From Candidatus Uabimicrobium amorphum (GTDB lineage Bacteria; Planctomycetota; Uabimicrobiia; Uabimicrobiales; Uabimicrobiaceae): DNA of 64,000 nucleotides. Below the pieces are notes generated by a model. The model was not told the origin of the DNA, searched no databases, and worked only from the letters and a program-made list of their open reading frames with translations. Location: positions 6,586,501-6,650,500 of the forward strand of contig NZ_AP019860.1 in the NCBI RefSeq assembly GCF_009002475.1, written 5' to 3'. This document shows positions 45,424 through 54,600 of this stretch, piece by piece (the first letter of the stretch is position 1; each line of letters starts with the position of its first letter). Both the position numbers and the translations under genes were made by a program.

Positions 45424-46413
45424 TCAAAGCATTTTATTTTCACTATCGTGAAGCCACTGTTGTATAAAACACATTCCTTGATCTAGACTAATTTTAGGTG
45501 TATAGCCTAGTTGTTGCGCTTTAACGATCGAGTATGCGTTCTTGCGGTTTAAGAAATTTACCGAATCTATCGTTACGGTGGGGGTTTGTCCAATGAATGT
45601 ATAAAATTTTTCCACAATGTGACATAAAAAACGAAGTGACATAGGAGATAGAGCAAGTAACTTACCCTTGCCAATCATTTTACGATAGTAACCGAAGAAC
45701 TTGAGCAAAGAAGTTGCCTCGCCATCGGTAACATTAAACGCCTCGCCATAGAGATTTTTTTCCATAGCAAGAAACACGAAATCAATGAGATTATCCACAT
45801 AGACATGATTAATAACCCCTGTCGAGGGAACAGGTAAAATGCCTTTACGCATTTCTTGTATAGGACGGACGACCCAAGGAATGGAACCAGGACCATAGAC
45901 ATCCCCCGGACGTATTACTGTGACTTTTAGTTTGCCCTGGTGATGAAAAGCCATTACGACTTGTTCTCCCTCTATTTTTGTCTGGCAATAAGGATTTTGT
46001 TGTTCACTCATTGGTGTATCTTCTGTTGCGTTTTGTGGATAGTGAAAACCGTAGACCATCACCGAGGATAAGTGAATAAAATGTCGTACACTATTCTCGA
46101 TGGCTTTTTGTGCCACTAGACGACTGCCTTCGACGTTTACCTTGCGAAATAGAGCTGAGTCTCCCCCCTCTTTTACGATGGCAGCGGTGTGAAACACGAC
46201 GTCACTTTGTTGGCATAGTTGTTCTACAGCATTTGGATTGTTAATGTCTCCGACAATGACTTTTACACCTTCTTGCCGTACTTGTTCTGCTTTTTGTTCG
46301 CAGATTTCTAAGCCTTTAACGCGCATACCATTTTGTAAAGCCCGGTGTGCCATCCTCGCTCCGATGAAACCTCCGATACCGGTAATCGCGATACATTTAT
46401 TTTTTACGTCCAT
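45424..46413 (-). CDS. NAD(P)-dependent epimerase/3-beta-HSD-like dehydrogenase
   Basis: 329 residues, AGGA nine bases from ATG. Extended short-chain dehydrogenase: Gly-rich ITGIGGFIGARMA, catalytic Ser/Tyr/Lys in IHLSSVMVYG and NPYCQTK, then VIRPGDVYGPGS. The gene's GEAFNVTDGEATSLLKFFGY and C-terminal hydrophobic part resemble the 3-beta-hydroxysteroid dehydrogenase/NSDHL subgroup acting on sterols or sugar nucleotides. Substrate not determinable. Confidence 0.9.
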   Translation of the reverse strand: MDVKNKCIAITGIGGFIGARMAHRALQNGMRVKGLEICEQKAEQVRQEGVKVIVGDINNPNAVEQLCQQSDVVFHTAAIVKEGGDSALFRKVNVEGSRLVAQKAIENSVRHFIHLSSVMVYGFHYPQNATEDTPMSEQQNPYCQTKIEGEQVVMAFHHQGKLKVTVIRPGDVYGPGSIPWVVRPIQEMRKGILPVPSTGVINHVYVDNLIDFVFLAMEKNLYGEAFNVTDGEATSLLKFFGYYRKMIGKGKLLALSPMSLRFLCHIVEKFYTFIGQTPTVTIDSVNFLNRKNAYSIVKAQQLGYTPKISLDQGMCFIQQWLHDSENKML

Positions 46414-46450
46414 TTCTTTGTCCTATCATCTTTTCCCAATACCCCATAAA

Positions 46451-46606
46451 CTATTCTTTAGCACCTTTTTCTATTTGTGAAGGCAAAGGATGACCTGCGT
46501 AGTAGGTGGCAAATTCTTTGATTTGCTTCTGCTCTTCTATATACCGACAGGAAATGAGGAAAATACTGCTGAAAATTGATATAAATATAAAGCTTTTTCT
46601 GTTCAT
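46451..46606 (-). CDS. small lipoprotein downstream of the selenoprotein gene
   Basis: 51 residues; start at 46606, with GAGGAA seven bases before the ATG. Signal MNRKSFIFISIFSSIFLIS is followed by a lipobox Cys (LISC) and a short charged tail ending HPLPSQIEKGAKE. It begins ten bases after the stop of the selenocysteine thioredoxin-like gene, so the two probably form an operon and are both membrane-anchored in the envelope. No family recognised. Confidence 0.65.
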   Translation of the reverse strand: MNRKSFIFISIFSSIFLISCRYIEEQKQIKEFATYYAGHPLPSQIEKGAKE

Positions 46607-46616
46607 AGGAAATTCC

Positions 46617-47381
46617 TCAAAGTTTGTCTTTGTTTGCCTGTAAATTGTCATATACATTGATAAAATCGACAATCTCTTGACCTAAGACTTCCAGGCGTGC
46701 ATATTTCTCCTGATAGTTGAGTGTCATATCACTACGAATTTTCTGACAGCGATTAAAGAGGACTAAGCTGCGTTGTAGAAAACGTAGGTATTTGTCTGGG
46801 TGATAGCAAGGAGATATTTCGTAAAGGTCTTTTATACCGCTGCCAGAGTGGCCAAACATAAATTTTCCGTCACTGCCAACCACAACATGCCCAAAAAAAT
46901 AGTTTTCAAGAATAAACTCCAGTGATTTGTAGGCTTTGCGATACTTTTCTAATCCTCTTATCTCTGGCGGAAAACCGTTGGTGGTTATGTTGACGGACAA
47001 CGCAACAAAGTTATTATTGATAAATTGAATTACCTGATCGTCAGAGAGCACACTGCTCTTCGTCACACGTCCACCAAGTCAGCAATGCTCGGTATCTTTC
47101 TTGGCAAACTCATTTACCGAGAAAAACACTAAAATAGGCTTTTGCTGTTGTTGTGCAGTCGCGATTGCAATCTGAGGATTTACTTCCCAGTGAATCAATT
47201 CGAATTTTTTGAGCGGTTCGTTCTTCATCACTTCATAAAGCTGTTGGCGTTGGTTTTCTGAGTAGTGATGCTTTAAGTGCTCTCCATACTTCTCGTCAAA
47301 TGTTTTTCCATCCTTGTTTGGAGCAATATAGCATCCTTGCAATGCGAAACAGGATAGAATTAAATATATAAGTGGTTTCAT
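46617..47381 (-). CDS. selenocysteine-containing thioredoxin-like lipoprotein (UGA at 47081-47079)
   Basis: 254 residues if UGA codon 101 is read as Sec. ATG 47381 has AAAGGA upstream; MKPLIYLILSCFALQGC is a lipoprotein signal with lipobox LQGC. A thioredoxin-like domain follows: HWEVNPQIAIATAQQQQKPI, LVFFSVNEF, then TEHC-U-LGGRVTKSSVLSDD and QVIQFINNNFVALSVNI, as in DUF255-like thioredoxins (active site, then 'SDxxVIxxINxxFV'). The frame is unbroken on both sides of the single TGA, which sits directly after a Cys where a redox pair is expected. A 15-nt hairpin with a G-U-containing loop starts 20 nt after UGA, matching bacterial SECIS rules. Read conventionally, it would be a 100-residue truncated protein plus a headless GTG-start ORF with no good ribosome-binding site. 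Probably an envelope redox enzyme. Confidence 0.8.
47045..47059 (-). promoter_or_regulatory. putative bacterial SECIS element (thioredoxin-like gene)
   Basis: On the minus strand AGAGC-AGUGU-GCUCU (or a six-pair stem with GUG triloop) lies 20-34 nt after the in-frame UGA, with loop G at +26 and U at +27. This is within the 16-37 nt window and loop-G rule described for bacterial SECIS elements. Confidence 0.65.
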
Positions 47382-47546
47382 TATTTGTCCTTTGAGCATG
47401 ATCTTTACAATTTAGTTTGTTACTTTTAAAATCTCAAAAGAAAATCTTCGATTTTCTTTATTTTGCTTTTTATAGAACGAATTTTCAATGAACAGATTAT
47501 TTTTTATAATTTTTTACTTAACTTTGTATTCAAGGAGCCTATCATA

Positions 47547-48209
47547 ATGCTAGATAGAGAAATAGCTCTGCAAAATATATCAAACTCTATTGCGACCAAT
47601 ACGAAATACCGTGGCTGCTCCATATATACAAAGAATCAGGTGTTTCTTCGTGATAGTGTCTTTGAAAACTGTAGCTTTCGTAGTGATTTTGATGTAGAAA
47701 AAATGGAGAACTGTCACTTTAGTAGTTGCCATTTTGCCACCTTACATGTCGGAGAGATGAAATCGAGTACTTTTCAAAATGGTTACATCACTCATCTAGA
47801 TATAGGTAGCGGTTATCAAGATTTGTGGTTTACGACACACATATACTCTCTTTCTCTGTGTAACGGCTATTTCAAGATATCACGTATACAAGAAGATAAA
47901 ATAATTCGTATAGAAGTAATATACTTCACTCCCATTACTATGAGTGTCTTACAAAATCTAGTAGATGACATGGTTAAAAAAGGTGCCACAGTGATTATTT
48001 TTAATTTTCAGAATATGCGCTATGCCAAAATGGGTGGGCATAGTGGATTGGTAAATATTGTTGATCGCTGTAAAGAAAAAGGAGTGGCGACAAAATTTGT
48101 ATCCATACCTGAAAAGCGTATGATCGTGTTTAAAATGCTAGGTGTCGATAGATTTTTCCCCGGTATATACGTTGACGAAGAAGCCGCATTAGAAGATTGC
48201 ACAATGTAA
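47547..48209 (+). CDS. STAS-domain protein with pentapeptide-like N-terminal part
   Basis: 220 residues from ATG 47547 (AAGGAG nine bases upstream); the frame extends to 47463 without a ribosome-binding site. The first 100 residues carry a beta-helix-like pattern (RGCSIYTKNQVFLRDSVFEN, CSFRSDF, NCHFSSCHFATLHVGEM) reminiscent of pentapeptide repeats. The last 95 (TMSVLQNLVDDMVKKGATVI, NFQNMRYAKMGGHSGLVNIV, FVSIPEKRMIVFKMLGVD) fit a STAS (anti-sigma-factor antagonist) domain. The segment MGGHSGL keeps the Ser that is phosphorylated in SpoIIAA-like proteins. Possibly a partner-switch regulator; no anti-sigma kinase is adjacent. Confidence 0.7.
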   Translation: MLDREIALQNISNSIATNTKYRGCSIYTKNQVFLRDSVFENCSFRSDFDVEKMENCHFSSCHFATLHVGEMKSSTFQNGYITHLDIGSGYQDLWFTTHIYSLSLCNGYFKISRIQEDKIIRIEVIYFTPITMSVLQNLVDDMVKKGATVIIFNFQNMRYAKMGGHSGLVNIVDRCKEKGVATKFVSIPEKRMIVFKMLGVDRFFPGIYVDEEAALEDCTM

Positions 48210-48266
48210 TCAACCTAAACGTACAAAACGGATTGTAGATTTTTGAATATCAACCAAGGAAGGGGC

Positions 48267-48281
48267 ACAGGTTTTACCTGT
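48267..48281 (+). promoter_or_regulatory. hairpin between Shine-Dalgarno and start codon of the serine hydrolase gene
   Basis: ACAGGT-TTT-ACCTGT forms a perfect six-pair stem. It is placed one base after a purine-rich AAGGAAGGGG (48256-48265) and nine bases before the ATG at 48291. Unfolded, the ribosome-binding site is 25 nt from the start; folded, the distance is about ten. Confidence 0.5.
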
Positions 48282-48290
48282 CGTATAAAT

Positions 48291-50129
48291 ATGAGAAATA
48301 TTATACTTTTATTTGTTTTTTTTATCGCGATTTGCCAAGCTCAAAACGCGAATCTTTCCGGAAAATGGAACGGACATATTGAAATACCAGGAACACAGCT
48401 GAAAATACACGCCAAGTTTCACCTTGATGGCGAAAAATGGCAGGGGAAAATGGACATTCCACAACAGGGGGTTAAGGGCTTACCTCTTTACGAGATAAAC
48501 ACACAAGGAAACAAAGTGACATTTGTGATTACGGGTTCATCGGGAAACGCCTCTTTTCAAGGCGAAAAAAGCAAAGATACCCTCGTAGGCTATTTTGTGC
48601 AACAAGGGCAAAAATTTACCTTCTATTTGAAGTTGGAATCTAAGGAAGTTCAAGAGGCAAAGAGTCAAAAGTTAAAGAAAGCACTGAAAAATATCGATGC
48701 TTATATCACAGAAAAAATGCCGTTGTGGAATGTTCCTGGTTTAGCATTGGCTGTTGTCACCGAGGATGGTGTTCTCGTTACCAAAGGCTATGGATATCGC
48801 CACATGGCAAAAAAACTTCCGGTAACGAAAAACACGTTGTTTGCCATTGGGTCTACTAGTAAGGCTTTTACTACAATGTCTATCGGTATTTTAGTAGACA
48901 AAGGTAAGCTAAATTGGGATGTTCCCGTTCAAACTTATGTCCCCACATTCGCTGTAAAAGATGAGTATGTAAGTAAGCACATGACATTGCGCGACTTGGT
49001 GACACATCGTAGTGGTCTTCCCCGTCACGATTTGATGTGGTACGGCTCTTCCGTATCTCGCGTAGAGTTATTTCAGCGCTTGCGTTACCTTGAACCTACA
49101 AAACCTTTTCGTACCACCTGGCAGTATCAAAATCACATGTACATGGCTGCTGGCTATATCGCAGGTCAGGTCGCAAATAGTACCTGGGAAAACATCGTGC
49201 ACAATGAAATATTCGCTCCTCTAGGGATGAACAACAGCAATTTTTCTGTAGACGTTTCTCAAAAAGCAGCTGACTTTGCAACTCCTTACCACATACATGA
49301 CGAAAAACTTGAGGAAATTCCCCTGCGTCAAATAGACAATATAGGGCCAGCAGGTTCTATTAATTCCAATGCCCAAGATATGGCAAAGTGGTTACAACTT
49401 CATATAAATCATGGGGAATTTAATGGCAAACGCATTATTAGCCAAAAAGGCTTACAGGACATGCACACGGCGCATATGACTATGCAAGGATATTCTAAAG
49501 ATGATAAAATTGCCATCGGCTACGGATTGGGATGGTTTATTGATGTATATCGTGGAGAATATTTGTCACAACACGGTGGATCGATAGATGGCTTTAGGGC
49601 CCAAGTCACCGTTTTACCCAAAAAGGGTTTTGCCATGGCGATTCTTACCAACAGCAACAATGTTTTTGCCAACCTTGCATCGTTGCATATTACCGATGTT
49701 CTCCTAGATAAAAAGCCTGTTGATCGCCACTCGAAATTATGGGCACAGATTCAGGCAGCCAAAAAAATGATCAAGCCAGCAGAAAAAGTTAATTTTGTAC
49801 AAGGAACATCCCCTTCACACAAGTTAAAAGATTATGTAGGGACATATGAAAACCCTGGTTACGGAGAACTTGTTGTGGAAATGAAAGACCATAAACTACA
49901 TTTAACTTACAACAATATATCGACCAGCTTAGGTCATGGTCATTATGATACCTTTTTCACGGAGTCACAAACAGCATGGGAGGGAGTTAAACCTCTATGG
50001 ACATTTGTCACAAGTGCTACCGGTGAAATAGCAAGTGTATCAGCTTTACTACAAGTAGGAGTTGCTGAAATCAAATTTATAAAAAAAGTAAACAACAAAT
50101 CTCCAGAAGGAAAATCAGAAAAACGTTAG
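48291..50129 (+). CDS. secreted class C beta-lactamase-fold serine hydrolase
   Basis: About 612 residues from ATG 48291, giving the signal peptide MRNIILLFVFFIAICQAQ; TTG 48243 is an alternative without a signal at its N-terminus. An N-terminal beta domain (LSGKWNGHIEIPGTQLKIHA, about 20-120) precedes the S12 domain. Its SxxK motif is in AIGSTSKAFTTM, the Tyr motif in WQYQNHMYMAAGY, and the His-Gly motif in LSQHGGSIDGF. A C-terminal DUF3471-type domain (LKDYVGTYENPGYGELVVEM) follows. Expected to be a periplasmic D-Ala or peptide hydrolase or esterase rather than a resistance enzyme. Confidence 0.9.
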   Translation: MRNIILLFVFFIAICQAQNANLSGKWNGHIEIPGTQLKIHAKFHLDGEKWQGKMDIPQQGVKGLPLYEINTQGNKVTFVITGSSGNASFQGEKSKDTLVGYFVQQGQKFTFYLKLESKEVQEAKSQKLKKALKNIDAYITEKMPLWNVPGLALAVVTEDGVLVTKGYGYRHMAKKLPVTKNTLFAIGSTSKAFTTMSIGILVDKGKLNWDVPVQTYVPTFAVKDEYVSKHMTLRDLVTHRSGLPRHDLMWYGSSVSRVELFQRLRYLEPTKPFRTTWQYQNHMYMAAGYIAGQVANSTWENIVHNEIFAPLGMNNSNFSVDVSQKAADFATPYHIHDEKLEEIPLRQIDNIGPAGSINSNAQDMAKWLQLHINHGEFNGKRIISQKGLQDMHTAHMTMQGYSKDDKIAIGYGLGWFIDVYRGEYLSQHGGSIDGFRAQVTVLPKKGFAMAILTNSNNVFANLASLHITDVLLDKKPVDRHSKLWAQIQAAKKMIKPAEKVNFVQGTSPSHKLKDYVGTYENPGYGELVVEMKDHKLHLTYNNISTSLGHGHYDTFFTESQTAWEGVKPLWTFVTSATGEIASVSALLQVGVAEIKFIKKVNNKSPEGKSEKR

Positions 50130-50226
50130 AAACAAACTATAGACAAACTTGTTCCTAATTGCTTTGTTCTAATTGGTTGGGGTTACTTTTTTGTACATGT
50201 AATTGTATAAACAGGACGGATAAAAG

Positions 50227-50961
50227 ATGACAGAGAATATCGAAGAGATTCGCAACGCAATACGAAAAAAATACACCGAAGTATCTCATTCAGTAAAAGG
50301 TAAATTCAAATATCGCACGGCAAAAGAAGGTGCTATGGCATTGGGATACGATTTATCAACACTTGGGCATGTCCCCGATGAGATATTCGTATCTTTTTGC
50401 GGTGTAGGGAACCCTTTTTCTCTAGGTCCGCTTAATGAGGGAGAAGTGATTCTTGATGTGGGTTGCGGTGCGGGGTTTGATCTTATTTTTGCGCATCAAT
50501 TCGTTGGTGCAGCAGGACAAGTACATGGAATTGATTTAACTCCTGAGATGGTAAACAAGGCGCGGACTAACCTGGAAAAAATGAGTGTAACAAATGGTCA
50601 ACTTTGTATTGGTAGTTCTGAAAAAATTCCATTTGCAGACAACACGTTTGATGTTGTCATTTCTAATGGAGTGTTGAATCTTTCTCCTTTAAAGAGCGAG
50701 AGTTTCAAGGAAATTTACCGTGTGCTAAAACCCAGCGGTCGCTTTCAATTTGCCGATATCGTTCTAGACAAAGACCTACCTGATAAAATAGCCAACAACC
50801 TGGATGCGTGGTCTGACTGAGTAGGGGGAGCGATTCCAGTTTGGAATCTTATCGAGTTGATGCAAACAGTTGGTTTTACACAAGTTGAACATGTGGCAAT
50901 GACTGGTGTAGCTACCTCTAAATTTACAGTTGGTGCACTATTTCGTGCAACGAAAATTTAA
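50227..50961 (+). CDS. selenocysteine-containing ArsM-like SAM methyltransferase (UGA at 50818-50820)
   Basis: 244 residues if UGA codon 198 is Sec. Motif I reads VILDVGCGAGFDLIFA, motif II GIDLTPEM, then ADNTFDVVISNGVLNLSP and RVLKPSGRFQFADIV, as in ArsM/UbiE-type enzymes. In ArsM proteins the equivalent of LDAWSD-U-VGGAIP is xxWxxCVxGAL, with a conserved arsenic-binding Cys; here it is UGA. The same frame runs on for 46 sense codons (VWNLIELMQTVGFTQVEHV ... VGALFRATKI), the expected C-terminal part, to TAA 50961. A perfect seven-pair hairpin with a GUU loop starts 12 nt after UGA. Ribosome-binding site AGGACGG. Likely methylates arsenite or another soft thiophile using Sec as ligand. Confidence 0.85.
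50832..50848 (+). promoter_or_regulatory. putative bacterial SECIS element (methyltransferase gene)
   Basis: GAUUCCA-GUU-UGGAAUC, seven perfect pairs, 12-28 nt after the UGA, with loop G at +19 and U at +20. Position and loop G-U match bacterial SECIS elements recognised by SelB. Confidence 0.75.
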
Positions 50962-51119
50962 AGTTTAGAAATAAAACAGTTCTGCGGTAAATCCCATTTG
51001 TAACATGAGTAGGCAAAAGAAAATAAATGTTACTTATGGGTACTACTTTTTATCGTGTTACGAAGTAAAAGAATCAGAAAACGCTTCGTCATTAAGTAAC
51101 AAAATTTGCAAAATAGATA

Positions 51120-51227
51120 TTACGGTGAGTAAGGAACAGAGGCTCTGAAACCAAAAAAAATCGCTGCTCCAAAGTAGAGTAACATCAGGCACGTAATTTG
51201 TCCTGCTCTTTGTCTGTTTTCATCCAT
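51120..51227 (-). CDS. 35-residue membrane small protein
   Basis: The short ORF reads MDENRQRAGQITCLMLLYFG then AAIFFGFRASVPYSP. ATG is preceded by AAGGA at eight bases. A charged N-terminus is followed by a single hydrophobic helix. No homologue recalled. It lies alone in a 650-bp gap, so a real small protein is plausible but unproven. Confidence 0.45.
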   Translation of the reverse strand: MDENRQRAGQITCLMLLYFGAAIFFGFRASVPYSP

Positions 51228-51390
51228 TGATAGGTCCTTATTTCACTTGTAAATGTAGATTGCTTGTTTGTACTTTCTCTAAAGAGTCATTTAGATACCT
51301 AGTATTGATATAGAAGGCCTATCTAAACTACCAAAATTTTGGTACAAAGCGACTAATTTTTATAATTTTGAGTTACAAATTTTTAGGACA

Positions 51391-51500
51391 AATTTTGAGT
51401 GACAGACTCTTTTGTATTTTTATTTTGAGTATCTATTTTGAGTGACAGACTCGTTTGTGAGTGACAGACTTGTATTTATTTTGAGTGACAGACTTGATTA
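51391..51500 (+). repeat. cluster of four dispersed-motif copies upstream of the kinase-WD40 gene
   Basis: TTTTGAGTGACAGACTC occurs at 51394-51410 and at 51437-51453. Shorter copies (GAGTGACAGACTT) follow at 51459-51471 and 51483-51495, all in the same orientation, in the roughly 120-220 bp before the start of the large kinase gene. The rest of 50962-51612 shows no gene except the 35-codon ORF. Confidence 0.7.
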
Positions 51501-51612
51501 TTTGAATATAGCGAAAACTCGAGTCAGTAATGACACTTTCTAATTTTGTTAGAATTTTGCAAAGCCTAAAGTATAATAAAATCAAAAAACCTTCACCAAA
51601 AAGATAGAAAAA

Positions 51613-54600
51613 ATGCACTCCAAAAATCATGACTTAGAAATGGCGCAGAGAGCTGTGTCTTTTGGTTTTATTAAACCTGAGCATCTGCAAAAAGCTTTGC
51701 AAATACAGCAGCAATATCCACAGGCCACTCTGATGCAAATATTCCAAAAGTACAATCTTCTCAACTCACAACAAATTCAAGAAATCATGGATATGACGAA
51801 CAATGTTTCTGTAGAAGAAGTTATTCCTGAAAAGGTAATGCCGCAAAACAAAATGTTTCTCCACTATGAGATACAAGAAAAATTGGGGCAAGGGGGCATG
51901 GGAGTCGTCTATAAAGTTTTTGACACCAAATTGCGACGTGTTGTGGCCTTAAAGTTGATGCTAAATGCTGATTTTTCTCCCGAAGAAGCGCAACGATTTA
52001 TGCGAGAGGCATCTGTCACCGCGCAACTGAACCACCCGCATATTGTGAAAATTTTAGAAGTTGGTGACCAGCCAAATTGTTTTTTTACCATGGAATATAT
52101 TGAGGGAAAAACTTTCAAAGACCTATTAGGTGAAGAGGTGCGAGAGTTTAAAAAATATGCGCGGATTATGGAAAAAGTGGCTTTGGCGTTGCATTCCGTG
52201 CACAAAAAAAACTTCATACACCGCGACATCAAACCAGCAAATATCATGATGGATTCGCAAGGTCAACCTAAACTAATGGACTTTGGTTTAGTCAAGGTAA
52301 ATCAGGAAAACAGTTTGACCAAAACTGGAAATGTGGTGGGTACGGTTTTATATATGTCACCGGAACAGGCAAATGGGGAGAAAATAGATAGGCGCTCCGA
52401 TATATACTCTCTAGGAGCTAGCCTGTACGCCTCTCTTGTGGGACGTCCTCCTTTCCAAGGAGAAACTTACATCAATATCGTTATGCAGATTTTAAGCGTA
52501 GAGCCTATTCGTCCCCGTGTTTTGAACCCAGATGTACCGGGAGAACTAGAGGCGATTTGTCTAAAATGTTTAGAAAAAAATCCTGATCGGCGTTATGACG
52601 ATGCAAAAGCACTGGCCAAAGATCTGCAAAACTTTCTTGAAAATCGTCCTGTAAGCGCAAAGTCACCTTCTGTGTGGAATATAACCTATAAATTTATTTT
52701 ACGACACCGGTTCGCTGTATTGACTGGTATTGCTGTGTATCTATTGGTGTTTGCCGGCGCTATTTTCTCTGCTTTCCAGTGGAAGAGTGCCGAGCGTGAA
52801 AAAGCACAAAAAACCGAACTAGCAAGGGAAAGAGCTGTGGCACTAGCAAAAATTTCCATGAGTCAGGCTGCAGAAAGTTATCATCACAAAAAGTGGCGAG
52901 AATGTGGTGCTCTCGTGGGGACAGCACTCGAGTACATCAAAAATATCGAGGGCGAAGATGTTTCGTGTCTTAGAGAAAAAGGAAAAGGCTATATTCGTGC
53001 TTGCTTACAGGATATTGGTGTTTTAAGTCAGAAGTATAACTATGGTCGTGGATTACGTTATGACATGATTCATTTCAGCCCTGATAATCAGTATGTGGTT
53101 ACGTTTTCCTCTCGCGGAGAAAATGGCCTGACCTTGTACCACATAGATGGGGAAAAGATATTGGATTTAACCGGTCACATTCGCCATGTAAATCTCGTCA
53201 AGTTTAGCACGGATAGCAAATATTTGGCCACCGTAGATGAAAACAGTATTATTGTTTGGGACATTCCTCAGCGAGTAGAAAAATGGCGTGTGGAAAAGAA
53301 AGGTATTTCCAGCATTGATTTTGACCAAAGCAGTACTTTTCTTGTTACCCAGTCCGCGAAAAGCATCACCCTGTGGAATATCAAAAATCAATCAAAAGCC
53401 GAAGAATGGATGGTCGAAGGAAATGGGGCGGCTTTTCTATCGAAAAATGAGATTGCATTTGCTGTAGGCAACCAGGTTTTTGTTAGAGACGTGGCAGCGC
53501 AAAAAGCATATCAAAAGTTTTCCGTTGGAGAAAAGATTCGCGAACTAGCGGTAGATCCAACCAGCGGTAATATCGCCGCTCTTACGGGAGATCAGTTGGT
53601 GCTGTGGCACAAAAGTAAACCGTTGTCTAAAATAAATACTAAGGGACAAAAGATACGAATTTCTCCTATCGGAATTGTTGTCGTAGATAAAAAACAAGTG
53701 GTGCTCTACAGTCTTCGGGGCACAAAGATGTGGGAATATAAGTTTTACAACGATGTTTCACATATTGATTTTGCATTTTCACACTGGGCTGTAGCCATAT
53801 GCGATGGAAGCCGTCATATTTACCTATGGGATATTGCCAATAAAAGATGGTTGTGTTCTCCTGGAAGGCCAAACACACGTTCGCAAGAAGTCTATCTCAA
53901 AAACCTTTCGCACAATGTTCCTACTTTAGATATTCAAGGCAAAACGGTGAGAAGGATTTCCCAATACTTGCCGGAAGACATTGCACAAATTAGCCCAGAT
54001 GAAAAAACGCTAGCCATCAAAAATTCATGGCGGGTAACAATGTGGGATATCGAAAGTGGTGAGGAGAAATATCAACTCAGTTACTACGATGGCATTAGCG
54101 ATTATTTACTCAGCCCCAACAGTAGATGGCTGATCGTCGCAACCCCATTCAAAATATTCGTCCACGACGCTCAGAGCGGTAAACTCATAAAACAGATATA
54201 TAAGCGGCCAAACAGAGAAAGTCGCGCTCGCGGTGGTTATAATGCTATTTACAAGATAAATATGTCCGCTGACAATAAAATTCTTGCGGTTGCGAAAGCA
54301 CGCGAAGTCGTGCTTCGCGATATAACGAACGACTATGACATTGTCAGTTTAAAAAATGGGAAAAATCTACTATACTGCAGCCAGGTGCAATTTAGTAGAG
54401 ATGGAAAAAAAATAGCCGTATCCGGATCGAGCCAGGATAAAAATGTTTTGGTATGGGACACTGTTACACATAAAATTTTGTATAAAGTACCTGTATCTGG
54501 TCAAGTTCTATCGCTCAGATATTCTACAGATGGTAAGGTGATGGCTGTTGGACAGTTTGATGCAGTGAGTTTTTTCGATGTGTCTACAGGAAAACAACTG

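Noticed and set aside
50818..50820. UGA recoded as Trp (alternative genetic code) or simple nonsense mutation
   Set aside because: UGA is a normal stop elsewhere (for example 31980, 33787, 5926) and UGG is used for Trp. Both internal UGAs sit at Cys-type positions with a hairpin behind them, which fits Sec better.
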